NCBI GenBank assembly: GCA_947384285.1
Contig: CANDGI010000025.1
Location: forward strand, 1 to 42,698
Length of the DNA: 42,698 nt
DNA from: an uncultured Lachnospiraceae bacterium
Lineage (GTDB): Bacteria > Bacillota > Clostridia > Lachnospirales > Lachnospiraceae
Direction: 5' to 3'
Shown here: in pieces, positions 33,217 through 42,340 of the stretch
Position numbering within the stretch: position 1 is the first letter of the stretch
Layout of the letters: each line of letters begins with the position of its first letter
The notes under the pieces: generated by a model
What the model was told of the DNA's origin: nothing
Database searches by the model: none
Seen by the model: only the letters and a program-made list of their open reading frames with translations
Translations under genes and position numbers: made by a program

Positions 33217-36200
33217 ATGAAAAGATCTATGAAAACCATGGATGGCAACCACGCAGCAGCGCATGCTTCCTATGCGTACACAGATGTTGCAGCCATCTAC
33301 CCCATCACACCATCTTCTGTTATGGCAGAAGCAACCGATGAATGGGCAACACAGGGAAGAAAGAACATTTTTGGACAGACTGTCCAGGTGACAGAAATGC
33401 AGTCCGAAGCAGGGGCAGCAGGTACCGTGCACGGTTCTTTGGCAGCAGGAGCCTTGACCACCACTTACACTGCATCCCAGGGATTGCTGCTGATGATTCC
33501 CAATCTTTACAAAATTGCAGGTGAAGGGCTTCCAGGTGTGTTCAATGTATCTGCGCGCTGCGTAGCAACTCATGCATTGAATATTTTTGGTGACCATTCC
33601 GACGTATATGCCTGTCGTCAGACTGGCGCAGCAATGCTTTGCGAATCTTCCGTACAGGAAGTTATGGACTTAACTCCCGTTGCACACTGCGCTGGATTGG
33701 AAGGACATCTTCCTTTCATTAATTTCTTTGATGGATTCCGTACTTCTCACGAGATTCAGAAAATTGAAACCTGGGACTATGAAGACCTGAAAGATATGGT
33801 AGATTTGGATGCTATCGCAGCATTCCGCAAGAATGCTTTGAATCCAAACCATCCACGCCAGGACGGTTCTGCACAGAACCCGGATATTTTCTTCCAGACC
33901 AGAGAATCCTGCAACTCTACGTATGATGCATTGCCAGCAATTGTCCAGAAATATATGGACAAGGTAAATGAGAAGATTGGCACAGACTATAAGCTGTTCA
34001 ATTACTATGGAGCTGCCGATGCGGACAGAATTATCATCGCAATGGGTTCCGTATGCGATACCATTGACGAGACTATTGACTATTTAACAGCTAAGGGCGA
34101 GAAAGTGGGCGTTGTAAAGGTACGTCTGTACCGTCCGTTCAGCAAGGAAGCGCTGATTGCTGCAATTCCTGACACTGTTAAGACAATCGCTGTATTAGAC
34201 AGAACCAAAGAGCCAGGATCACTTGGAGAGCCGTTATACCTGGACGTTGTAGCAGCATTGAAGGGAAGCAAGTTCGATGCTGTCAAGATTACAAGCGGCC
34301 GTTATGGATTAGGATCCAAGGATACCACACCTGGACAGATTATCGCTGTATACAACAACACAGAGAAAGAAAGATTCACCATCGGCATCTATGATGATGT
34401 GACCAACCTTTCCCTGGAAGTAAAAGAAGATCCGGTAACCACTCCGGAAGGAACCATCAACTGCAAGTTCTGGGGACTTGGCGCTGACGGTACCGTTGGA
34501 GCGAACAAGAACTCCATCAAGATTATCGGTGACAACACAGATATGTATGCGCAGGCATATTTTGATTACGATTCCAAGAAGTCCGGCGGTGTTACGATGT
34601 CCCACCTGCGTTTCGGTAAGAAGGCAATTAAGTCTACTTACTTAATCAAACAGGCAAACTTTGTAGCATGCCACAATCCTTCCTATGTCCGCAAATACAA
34701 CATGGTTCAGGAATTGGTGCCAGGCGGAACCTTCCTTCTGAACTGCTCCTGGTCACCGGAAGAGCTGGAAACACATCTTCCTGGACAGGTAAAGAGATAT
34801 ATTGCTGAAAATAATATTCAGTTCTACACCATCGACGGTATCAAGATTGGTAAGGAAATCGGACTTGGCGGACGTATCAATACCGTGCTTCAGTCAGCAT
34901 TCTTCAAATTAGCAGAGATCATTCCAGAAGAGCGGGCAATCGAGCTGATGAAGGCTGCTGCTAAGGCAACTTATGGAAAGAAAGGCGATAAGATTGTACA
35001 GATGAACTATGATGCAATCGACGCTGGAGCAACCGGAGTTGTTAAGATTGAAGTTCCTGCAAGCTGGAAAGACGCTCAGGATGAAAGCTTTGCAAAGGTT
35101 GCATCTGGAGATAGAAAAGACGTTGTTGACTTTGTCAATGACATCCAGATTCCAGTAAATGGGCAGGAAGGAAATAAGATTCCTGTATCTGTTGTTAAGA
35201 AATATGAAAATGGACAGACACCTTCTGGTTCTGCTGCATTTGAGAAACGCGGCATCGCAGTTGACGTTCCAGTATGGAATCCAGAAAACTGTATCCAGTG
35301 TAACATCTGTTCCTATGTATGCCCCCATGCAGTTATCCGCCCAGTTGCAATGACTGAGGCAGAAGCTTCCAACGCACCAGAAGGAATGCAGACCCTTCCT
35401 ATGACTGGAATGCCGGAGTACAAGTTCAGCATGACCATCTCTGCACTTGACTGTACCGGATGCGGTTCCTGTGCAAATGTATGCCCAGGCAAGAAGGGCG
35501 AGAAGGCTCTTACCATGCAGAACTGCGAAGCAAATGTTGGAGAGCAGGCATTCTTCGATTATGGCTTGACCACAGAGAAGAAAGTAGATGTAGTAGAGAA
35601 ATTCAAAGAGACAACCGTAAAGGGATCTCAGTTCAAACAGCCTCTGCTTGAGTTCTCAGGAGCCTGCGGCGGATGCGGCGAGACACCTTACGCAAAATTG
35701 ATTACACAGTTGTTTGGTGACAGAATGTACATTGCAAATGCAACCGGATGTTCTTCTATCTGGGGTAACTCTTCACCATCCACGCCTTATACAGTAAATG
35801 AAAAAGGACATGGCCCTGCATGGTCCAATTCCCTGTTCGAAGATGCTGCAGAGTTCGGCTATGGTATGCTGCTGGCTCAGAAGGCAATCAGGGAAAAATT
35901 GAGAAGCAAAGTAGAAGCATTGGTAGCAGAAGGCAAGAATGCAGATGTTGCAGCAGCAGGAAAAGAGTGGCTTGACACTTACGGAATCGGCGCTGTCAAC
36001 GGAACAGCTACAGACAAATTGGTTGCAGCTTTAGAAGCATGCGGATGCGACGCTTCCAAAGAAATCCTTGCTGAGAAAGATTTCCTTGCTAAGAAATCCC
36101 AGTGGATCTTCGGCGGTGACGGATGGGCATATGATATCGGATTTGGCGGCGTTGACCATGTTCTGGCAAGCGGACAGGATATCAACGTTATGGTATTCGA

Positions 36201-36753
36201 TACCGAAGTTTACTCCAACACTGGCGGACAGTCCTCTAAGGCTACTCCTACCGGCGCAATTGCACAGTTCGCAGCAGGCGGAAAAGAAGTGAAGAAGAAA
36301 GACCTTGCTTCTATCGCAATGAGCTATGGTTATGTATACGTTGCTCAGATTGCTATGGGCGCTGACTACAACCAGTGTATCAAAGCTCTGGCAGAAGCAG
36401 AAGCATATCCAGGACCATCCTTGATTATCGCTTACGCTCCATGTATCAACCATGGCATCAAGGTTGGCATGAGCAAAGCCCAGACAGAAGAGAAGAACGC
36501 TGTAGAAGCTGGTTACTGGCACAACTTCCGTTTCAATCCTGCATTGAAAGAGGAAGGAAAGGCAGCATTCTCCTTAGACAGCAAGGCGCCGACTGGAGAT
36601 TACAAGGCATTCTTAAACGGAGAGGTTCGTTACAATGCACTTGCAAGATTCAATCCAGAAAGAGCAGAAGAGCTGTTTGCAGTTTCCGAGAAACATGCAA
36701 AAGAGCGTTATGAATATCTGAACAAGTTAATCACTTTATATGGTGAGAACTAA
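33217..36753 (+). CDS. nifJ: pyruvate:ferredoxin (flavodoxin) oxidoreductase
   Basis: A full-length 1178-residue single-chain PFOR that converts pyruvate and CoA to acetyl-CoA and CO2, reducing ferredoxin. Domain order is the usual one: pyrimidine-binding domain (YPITPSSVMAE, TYTASQGLLLMIPNL), transketolase-C-like domain, gamma domain, ferredoxin domain with two 4Fe-4S motifs (CIQCNICSYVCP and CTGCGSCANVCPG), and the TPP-binding domain (CGGCGETPYAKL, GDGWAYDIGFGG, TEVYSNTGGQ). Codon use is strikingly uniform compared with neighbours, as in highly expressed genes. A strong ribosome binding site precedes the ATG. It is a marker of strictly anaerobic metabolism. Confidence 0.98.
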   Translation: MKRSMKTMDGNHAAAHASYAYTDVAAIYPITPSSVMAEATDEWATQGRKNIFGQTVQVTEMQSEAGAAGTVHGSLAAGALTTTYTASQGLLLMIPNLYKIAGEGLPGVFNVSARCVATHALNIFGDHSDVYACRQTGAAMLCESSVQEVMDLTPVAHCAGLEGHLPFINFFDGFRTSHEIQKIETWDYEDLKDMVDLDAIAAFRKNALNPNHPRQDGSAQNPDIFFQTRESCNSTYDALPAIVQKYMDKVNEKIGTDYKLFNYYGAADADRIIIAMGSVCDTIDETIDYLTAKGEKVGVVKVRLYRPFSKEALIAAIPDTVKTIAVLDRTKEPGSLGEPLYLDVVAALKGSKFDAVKITSGRYGLGSKDTTPGQIIAVYNNTEKERFTIGIYDDVTNLSLEVKEDPVTTPEGTINCKFWGLGADGTVGANKNSIKIIGDNTDMYAQAYFDYDSKKSGGVTMSHLRFGKKAIKSTYLIKQANFVACHNPSYVRKYNMVQELVPGGTFLLNCSWSPEELETHLPGQVKRYIAENNIQFYTIDGIKIGKEIGLGGRINTVLQSAFFKLAEIIPEERAIELMKAAAKATYGKKGDKIVQMNYDAIDAGATGVVKIEVPASWKDAQDESFAKVASGDRKDVVDFVNDIQIPVNGQEGNKIPVSVVKKYENGQTPSGSAAFEKRGIAVDVPVWNPENCIQCNICSYVCPHAVIRPVAMTEAEASNAPEGMQTLPMTGMPEYKFSMTISALDCTGCGSCANVCPGKKGEKALTMQNCEANVGEQAFFDYGLTTEKKVDVVEKFKETTVKGSQFKQPLLEFSGACGGCGETPYAKLITQLFGDRMYIANATGCSSIWGNSSPSTPYTVNEKGHGPAWSNSLFEDAAEFGYGMLLAQKAIREKLRSKVEALVAEGKNADVAAAGKEWLDTYGIGAVNGTATDKLVAALEACGCDASKEILAEKDFLAKKSQWIFGGDGWAYDIGFGGVDHVLASGQDINVMVFDTEVYSNTGGQSSKATPTGAIAQFAAGGKEVKKKDLASIAMSYGYVYVAQIAMGADYNQCIKALAEAEAYPGPSLIIAYAPCINHGIKVGMSKAQTEEKNAVEAGYWHNFRFNPALKEEGKAAFSLDSKAPTGDYKAFLNGEVRYNALARFNPERAEELFAVSEKHAKERYEYLNKLITLYGEN

Positions 36754-36812
36754 AAATAAGATGAGTGTTCGTGCAATGAAAGGTGTTGCTTGGTGACAGC
36801 GTTCGGCACATT

Positions 36813-36857
36813 AAAACGTCCAAGCCCTCATGAATGAGAGGCTTGGACGTTTTATTA
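36813..36857. terminator. strong bidirectional terminator
   Basis: AAAACGTCCAAGCC (36813-36826) pairs with GGCTTGGACGTTTT (36840-36853); the loop can form an inner CTCA/TGAG stem. T-rich on the right and A-rich on the left, it serves nifJ and the convergent zinc-ribbon gene. Confidence 0.9.
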
Positions 36858-36873
36858 GTAAGAAGAATAGTGA

Positions 36874-37203
36874 TTATACATAATCTCTGCCACAGTTTTT
36901 GCAGAAGGTTTTATATTGTTCATTCAATTCTCCACAGTCGGGGCAATACCATGTGCCGTCTGGACGAGGGCAGACCTTTATTAAGTTTTCATGTTTGGTC
37001 ACTTCACCCAGTTCCCTGCTCTGTTTTTCAATAGCCATGGCGCCTAATGGAGCAATGGAAGAGCCTTTGTGCCCAAGTCCTGCATATACCTTGGCATTTT
37101 TCCATGGAAGTTTGTCAGATAGCTTCTGTTCCAGTTTGCTGCCACAGTTCTGGCAGTACCGGGTACCATCTAAATTTTCAACACCGCATATTTTACATTT
37201 CAT
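36874..37203 (-). CDS. double zinc-ribbon protein
   Basis: A 109-residue protein with an N-terminal zinc ribbon (CKICGVENLDGTRYCQNCG) and a C-terminal one (YCPDCGELNEQYKTFCKNCG), separated by about 55 residues without clear motifs. This is the double-zinc-ribbon layout of small regulatory or adaptor proteins, whose role cannot be read from sequence. ATG 37203 lies 7 nt from AGGGAG; the ATG at 37209 is too close. It diverges from a broken gene across an A+T palindrome and converges on nifJ. Confidence 0.75.
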   Translation of the reverse strand: MKCKICGVENLDGTRYCQNCGSKLEQKLSDKLPWKNAKVYAGLGHKGSSIAPLGAMAIEKQSRELGEVTKHENLIKVCPRPDGTWYCPDCGELNEQYKTFCKNCGRDYV

Positions 37204-37233
37204 TTGCATTCTCCCTAGAAGTTTGTATTGTGT

Positions 37234-37274
37234 ATTGATTTTATATTATATTGTAATATAATATAAAAATCAAT
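37234..37274. promoter_or_regulatory. 41-bp A+T-rich inverted repeat between divergent genes
   Basis: The 19-nt arm 37234-37252 and the 20-nt arm 37255-37274 are complementary apart from one extra base, around a GT centre. Nearly all bases are A or T. It sits 30 bp before the zinc-ribbon start and 15 bp before the broken gene start, as an operator would. Confidence 0.6.
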
Positions 37275-37289
37275 AAGGAGGGATAAAAG

Positions 37290-37619
37290 ATGAAAAAAAT
37301 TTAAGTTTTGTTTGTCAGTATTTTGTGTTGTATGTTTCCGGTTAGTGTTCAAGCTGTGGCGCTTGAAACAGAGGAGAACCATGATTTTTCTGGAAAATCA
37401 CAATATTATAAGCTCTCTGGAGATCAAAACAAAAATAAGGAATTGATTCGTATTACAGAACAAGAATTTGAATCTTTTGTAAATCAAAGATCAGCAGTAT
37501 ATGTCGAAGGATGGGAAGCAGCTTTTATTTCAGCATTTCCGTCTGTATCTAAATATAAAAAGTTCCTTCTAAGATTTATGGAAGATATTCCCCATAGCAT
37601 CCCTTGGTATGCCGCTTGA
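37290..37619 (+). pseudogene. secreted-protein gene with stop at codon 5 and lost 3' end
   Basis: AAGGAGGG precedes an ATG at 37290 that reads MKKI, a TAA at codon 5, then VLFVSILCCMFPVSVQAVAL in the same frame, a textbook signal peptide. One base change (AAA to TAA) explains the stop. The mature part (about 85 residues, ending near FVNQRSAVYVEGWEAAF and onward) matches nothing I recognise. The last 13 codons, from 37576, overlap the 3' end of the opposing GGDEF gene, so the original C-terminus has been lost by a rearrangement. Expression as a complete protein is not possible unless codon 5 is an assembly error. Confidence 0.6.
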
Positions 37620-39492
37620 TGCCGTAGAGCGCCTGGTCTGCACAGCCAAGAAGCTCTTCCATATTGGCGGAAGGGTCTGCGGTGCAGGCAAATCCGCTTG
37701 ACGCGCTGATAATCCTTGATTCCGTGGAGGATAAGGCAATAGGATTTTTAGATAAGGCTTCATAAAACATATCCAAAAATCCTATCACATCTTTTCCATC
37801 TTTGCAGCCGGATATCATCATGCAGAATTCGTCCCCGGAACGCCGGGCAGTTAAGAAATGCTCCTGAGGCATAGACTGCATGACATCAGAAAAGCCTTGC
37901 AGATATTTATCGCCGGTATCGTGGCCGAAGGTATCGTTGATGGATTTGAAATCATCAATATCTATCATAACGGCGGCGCAGATATGCTCTCCAGGCAGTT
38001 CCTTTAAGAGTTTACCCGCAAGAAATTTAAAATGAGAAAATTTGTACAGTCCGGTAAGGGCGTCGTGGGTGTTTTCGTACTTCATCTGCTTTTTTTCCAG
38101 GATGTCATTGCTGACATCTGTAACAATTCCCAGGTGCTTGACTGGGGATTCCGACATATGGATGCGGACGTACTGGGATTCATTGATTTGGAAAATGTCT
38201 GTCTCGCCCTCCAGAGGATGTTCCATTTTTTCCCGGATGTATCGGTCAAACAGGATAGAATTACTAAAAAACCGTTCCGCCATTTGGTCGGGGAGCGCCA
38301 ACAGCTCTTTCAGGCCCGAGGTGGCAAATACATGGGTCATGTCAGAGGCATACTCAAAGGCCGCCAGAGGGATGCCGCTGATTTCAATAATTGAAGAGAT
38401 ACGGTCCGAACTGTTTGCAATGCTTTTCACCATCCGGTTGATGCCTGAGCTCAGGGCTTGGAATTCCCGGTTTCCCCCTACTGTTACCGTGGTATCCAGG
38501 TTTCCGTTGGTGATGGTATCCAGGTTTTCGATGATCCGGTGGATACCGTCTACCACCTGGCGTTTCACAAGATGATTCAGAAACAGGATAACAACCGCTT
38601 CGATGATGAAAAGATACAGTAAAGTGCTGAATACCTGCTTTAAAAGCTTTTGGAACAGAATTTTCTGGGGCGTGGCGGCACAGAGAAGCATATCGTTATA
38701 TTCTCTGGCAGCTACGTACATGATTTTGCCGTTTGGCCCTTTTTTCCATGCGCCTTTTGTGCAGCCCTTAAGCTGGTCCAGCTGATAATATTCTTCCTGG
38801 AACGAATGGCCAATGCCGCCAGAGTGTCCCAGAATTTCTCCGGTGCCGCTGTCTACGGCAAATAATTCTTCTCCGGTATCTGTGGGGAATTTTGAAAAAA
38901 TATATTCATAGGTGTTCCTTGATTGGGCTTCCATCTGCCTGGTGGGTTTAAAGCCCACTTGCACAATGCCTTTGGTTCCTTTCCTGGCAACGCCTACGTA
39001 CTGCCGGACGATGCCTTCGGCTGCATTGGGCTGGGGTTCCTGGATCAGGTAGGCATTTTCATCGTCACTTTCCAAAAGAGCCAGGAATGGGCTGGTCTGC
39101 TTGTGGTTGGCCATATCAATGCCTACATACTGGGAAACGGAACCAGATACAATGATTCCGTTTTCATCAATGACATGAAGTTCATCTACATTAAGCAGAT
39201 TAGCCAGGTACTGCATTTCTGCTGTATCCATGGGAATTTCATCCTGTCTGTCAAATATGTATGCTGCTGCTTTTGCCCGGGTCAGGTAATCTACATCAAG
39301 ATTTTTCTGCATAATTTCCAGTTCTGCCTGGTTGCTTTCCAGGGTGTGGATAATCTGCTCTGATTTTGCATAAAAGGTGTTGAACTGCTGTGATTCCAGG
39401 GAATGAAGGGTGGATAGGAAATTGATGAAAAATGTCAGGGAAATAGCAGTTGTGATAATAACGAATGTATGCCGTATAAAGGTTTTCTGCAT
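37576..39492 (-). CDS. membrane diguanylate cyclase (dCache-HAMP-GGDEF)
   Basis: A 638-residue sensor protein: N-terminal membrane helix (TFVIITTAISLTFFINF), extracellular sensing region of about 250 residues with Cache features (DELHVIDENGIIVSG, YVGVARKGTKGIVQVGF), second helix near 285-310 (TLLYLFIIEAVVILFL), HAMP-like segment, a PAS-like region, and a GGDEF domain (DALTGLYKFSHF, MIDIDDFKSINDTFGHDTGD, RRSGDEFCMM). The active loop is SGDEF, a functional variant. It should make c-di-GMP in response to a small external ligand. ATG 39492 follows GGAGG at 8 nt; the longer frame to 39633 covers an upstream repeat. Confidence 0.92.
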   Translation of the reverse strand: MQKTFIRHTFVIITTAISLTFFINFLSTLHSLESQQFNTFYAKSEQIIHTLESNQAELEIMQKNLDVDYLTRAKAAAYIFDRQDEIPMDTAEMQYLANLLNVDELHVIDENGIIVSGSVSQYVGIDMANHKQTSPFLALLESDDENAYLIQEPQPNAAEGIVRQYVGVARKGTKGIVQVGFKPTRQMEAQSRNTYEYIFSKFPTDTGEELFAVDSGTGEILGHSGGIGHSFQEEYYQLDQLKGCTKGAWKKGPNGKIMYVAAREYNDMLLCAATPQKILFQKLLKQVFSTLLYLFIIEAVVILFLNHLVKRQVVDGIHRIIENLDTITNGNLDTTVTVGGNREFQALSSGINRMVKSIANSSDRISSIIEISGIPLAAFEYASDMTHVFATSGLKELLALPDQMAERFFSNSILFDRYIREKMEHPLEGETDIFQINESQYVRIHMSESPVKHLGIVTDVSNDILEKKQMKYENTHDALTGLYKFSHFKFLAGKLLKELPGEHICAAVMIDIDDFKSINDTFGHDTGDKYLQGFSDVMQSMPQEHFLTARRSGDEFCMMISGCKDGKDVIGFLDMFYEALSKNPIALSSTESRIISASSGFACTADPSANMEELLGCADQALYGIKRHTKGCYGEYLP

Positions 39493-39566
39493 GAAGGTAT
39501 CCTCCGTGGGTTTTCTGTGCGTGTTATATTCCATAATTTCGGCCGTATTTTTGGTATGGGAATCGC

Positions 39567-39633
39567 AGCCTGCGCGCACATTGGCACAAATCATGCTCCG
39601 CAGCTGAAGCCTGCGCGCATTCGCACAAATCAT
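39567..39633 (-). repeat. imperfect direct repeat upstream of the GGDEF gene
   Basis: AGCCTGCGCGCA, a short spacer and GCACAAATCAT occur at 39567-39594 and again at 39608-39633. The segment lies between the promoter and the ribosome binding site. A similar GCG(A/G)AGCATGATTT block occurs in the M42 leader repeats. Confidence 0.6.
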
Positions 39634-39644
39634 ATTCTTTAGAT

Positions 39645-39673
39645 ATTATACCGTTTTTTGCAGATTTTATTAA
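39645..39673 (-). promoter_or_regulatory. promoter of the GGDEF gene
   Basis: On the minus strand TTAATA (39673-39668) and a perfect TATAAT (39650-39645) with a 17-bp spacer. Confidence 0.6.
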
Positions 39674-39744
39674 GTGTTGTTTTTGCACAAAAACATAATA
39701 ATTTATAACGGCAGATGGAGGGGGACACTGGCTGCCGCAGCTTG

Positions 39745-41033
39745 TCAGAATTTCGCAAAGAGAATAATCCAGAAAAAGCCATCCTCTAAGAAGCAGTCGA
39801 TGGCGCCGCCTATTTTATCTGAAAATGCCTGGGCGCTCTGCATGCCTAAGCCGTGGTTGCCGCCCTTTCCGCTTTTGGGAAGCCCGGTTATGGAATCAAA
39901 GTGGATTTCTCCCTGATATTCATTTTTCATTTGGATAAGCAGATGCTCCTTGATGCAGTGGATTTTAACTTCTATATATCTGTGCTTTTCTTCGAAGTCT
40001 TTCACACAGATAATCGCATTTTCAAACAGGTTTGCGATTACCGCTGTAAATTCATAGTCGTTGACGGGGGTTTTTTCATCCACTAAAACATCCAGATGTA
40101 CGTCGATGCCAAAAGCGTCTGCCCGTTCCATCATTTCACAGAGAATGGTATTGACAATCAGGCTGCGGCAGTATTTTACCACCTTATTTTCGTCCATGAC
40201 TTCATTGATATGTGCCATGATTTTTCCGATTTCTTCATATTCTCCCTGGTTTAGGAGCAGGCGGATCATATTGGAGTAATGCCGCATGTCATGGCGGAGG
40301 ATTCTAAGTTTTTTCTCAGATTGCTCCACCAGGTAATATTGGTTTTCCAAACCCTTGATATAGGATTCGAATAAGACGTTTTCCAGTAAATGCCTTTTCG
40401 CTTTGAGTCGCTTTCGATGTACCGCAGAACTACAATATAAGATACGCACATGGTAAGCAGCATGCAGAGGATGCCCAGGATATTTTGGGGGTTATCGTAC
40501 AGAGTATATGGAAAGAACGCGATACAAGAAAAGCTGCAGTAAAAAAAGACCGGAATGAGGCAAAGCTCCCACCAGCCTGTGGTATATTCGTTTTCATATT
40601 GCTTGAGCCATGTGTTTCGTAGGGTTTTGTACAAAATAAACAAAAGTACAATATGTATCGTAAAGTTGCCGAACAGGGCAAGGCCGCTGTTTTTCCCATA
40701 AATGTAGAGAATTGTGGCGGAAACGCTGCCGATAATGGTATAATTGGAGGCGCTCAGCCCCATGAACAGCACCTTGCTGTTTCTCTTTTTTGAGATAAGG
40801 ATGCCTGTGGACTGGGTTACAAGTATTTGGAAAATGGTAACGGTAAAGTAGCACAGGTCGCTGTCTGGAAAGATATTTAATTTGATAATATCGGTGGCGC
40901 ACAGCAGCAGAAACGAGGAACAGCATATCAGCCTGGTTACTGCTTTGGAATAGCGGTGCGTAATAAACAGGTAGATAAAAAGCATTAAAAATATATGGCT
41001 GATCAGATATGATATATTGCTAAAATAGTCCAT
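39745..41033 (-). pseudogene. GHKL (AgrC-like) sensor histidine kinase, split by a one-base frameshift
   Basis: The 5' half (41033 to about 40410) encodes six or seven membrane helices ending YIVVLRYIESDSKRK. The 3' half is in another frame and continues RHLLENVLFESYIKGLENQYY, with the GHKL H-box LRHDMRHYSNMI, N-box ANLFENAII and G-box GGNHGLGMQSA. Adding one A to the AAAA run near 40405-40408 restores a continuous kinase of about 430 residues. As written, two proteins would result: a membrane part with a wrong tail and a soluble kinase part. It follows the LytTR regulator by 9 bp. A true mutation, programmed slippage and an assembly error are all possible. Confidence 0.8.
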
Positions 41034-41042
41034 TTTTTTCCC

Positions 41043-41777
41043 TTACTTGTATTGGCCTGAGATAAATAAAAGGTACTGTCTTTTTACAGCTGCAGTGTTC
41101 TTTTTGCTGATAGGGATTTCTGCTCCGCTGTCCATGGTAATGCTGCCTTTGTCCAATTTTTTGACGAAATCCATATTCACAAGAAAAGACTTGTGAACCT
41201 GTACAAAGTTGTCTGTATGAAGAAGCTCCCTGATTTCCTCATCAAAGGATTTTCGGATAAATATGCTGGTGATTACAGTTTTGTCTGTCAAATGGACATT
41301 CAGCATCCTGGAAGAATTTTCAATATATTCTATTTTGGCGCAGGGGACAGAGATCAGCCCGCCTTTGGTTTTTACCAGATATAGAGGGCCTTTCTTGGTT
41401 TCCAGGGAAGAACGGGCATAGTCCAGCGCTTCAAAAAGTTTGTCTTCTTTGATTGGCTTTAAGAGATATCTTATTGCCCGTACACCGTAAGCATCCAGCG
41501 CAAAGTCATTGGAAGAGGTGGTGTAAATAATGGCAGCCCTGCCGCCGGAACCATTGATCTGGCTGCCGATGTCAATTCCCGTTGTCCCAGACATGATAAT
41601 ATCCAGGATATAAATATCAGCCAATTTTTTACTCTGAATTTTCCTGGATAATTGGGAGGGATCTGTAAATTTTTCCACTTCGAAATCTGCCTGGGGATGA
41701 AGTTCTTTGTATTTTACAAGCAGATGTTCGATTGCTGCCAAGTCCTTGATGCTGTCGTCACAGATTACAATTTTCAT
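41043..41777 (-). CDS. LytTR-family response regulator
   Basis: A 244-residue regulator: receiver domain with CDD pair, phospho-acceptor D59 in YILDIIMSG, T in YTTSS and K in LLKPI; then a LytTR DNA-binding domain (about 135-240; GGLISVPCAKIEYIEN, FVQVHKSFLVNMDFV, EIPISKK). It resembles AgrA-type regulators paired with GHKL kinases. ATG 41777 has GAGGA 6 nt upstream. The kinase gene follows on the same strand. No agrB or agrD homologue is visible, so the signal is unknown. Confidence 0.93.
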   Translation of the reverse strand: MKIVICDDSIKDLAAIEHLLVKYKELHPQADFEVEKFTDPSQLSRKIQSKKLADIYILDIIMSGTTGIDIGSQINGSGGRAAIIYTTSSNDFALDAYGVRAIRYLLKPIKEDKLFEALDYARSSLETKKGPLYLVKTKGGLISVPCAKIEYIENSSRMLNVHLTDKTVITSIFIRKSFDEEIRELLHTDNFVQVHKSFLVNMDFVKKLDKGSITMDSGAEIPISKKNTAAVKRQYLLFISGQYK

Positions 41778-41865
41778 TTGTTTTTCCTCAAAACTGCAAA
41801 GCATATCGTATTTTAATATGACGCCATTATAATACAGAATCCGGGAAAAAGCAAGAAGAGAAAAA

Positions 41866-41908
41866 GGGCAGCATCCAGGAAAAGGGTTTCCATTCCTGGG
41901 TGCTGCCC
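41866..41908 (-). terminator. terminator downstream of the oxidoreductase fragment
   Basis: GGGCAGCATCCAGGAA (41866-41881) and TTCCTGGGTGCTGCCC (41893-41908) pair with one mismatch around an 11-nt loop. On the minus strand the stem is followed by TTTTTC. Confidence 0.85.
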
Positions 41909-41917
41909 AATATGGGT

Positions 41918-42340
41918 TTATTCAAAGGGATAAACCATTCCCCACTGGCTGCGCACTGTGGTCAATGTATCCATGACATCGCAGACAATCTTAAAATTCT
42001 CTGTTCCGCCCTGGTTTCGTACATAGTCCTGCATATCCTGTACTTCGTATTGCAGAGCCAGTTTTGAGTTTCCTTCCTCAATCACTTCCGTATGCCCGTC
42101 TTGGGTGTAAGTAATGGATGCTTTCTGTGCCCTTGGATAATCGTTGATTTCAATAAAGCCCTTTTCCCCGGCAATGACGCCGCGTTTGGGCTGTTTTGCC
42201 CGCATGGTGAGAGCCATAACTGCCATTTTTATTTTTCTAACAGATCTATGGTCTGCGCCTTGGGTTTCCGCTTTGATGGAGATGCCAAGCTGCTTTCCTT
42301 TCATGTCCAGGCTTTCAGCGGCCATGCTTCTCATCCGCAA
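41918..42340 (-). pseudogene. C-terminal fragment of a Gfo/Idh/MocA-family oxidoreductase
   Basis: The segment MRAKQPKRGVIAGEKGFIEI, then YPRAQKASITY and VQDMQDYVRNQGG to the end WGMVYPFE is the C-terminal part of a sugar- or inositol-type NAD(P)-dependent dehydrogenase. Length (140 residues) is well under half of the usual 320-350. The Rossmann domain is absent, and the part before MRAKQ (near SVRKIKMAVMAL) looks internally deleted. There is no ribosome binding site at the apparent start. It is a dead remnant that retains its terminator. Confidence 0.75.

Noticed and set aside
37576-37763. Short minus-strand frame at the 3' end of the GGDEF gene
   Set aside because: Out of frame with the GGDEF domain, which is complete to its stop at 37576.
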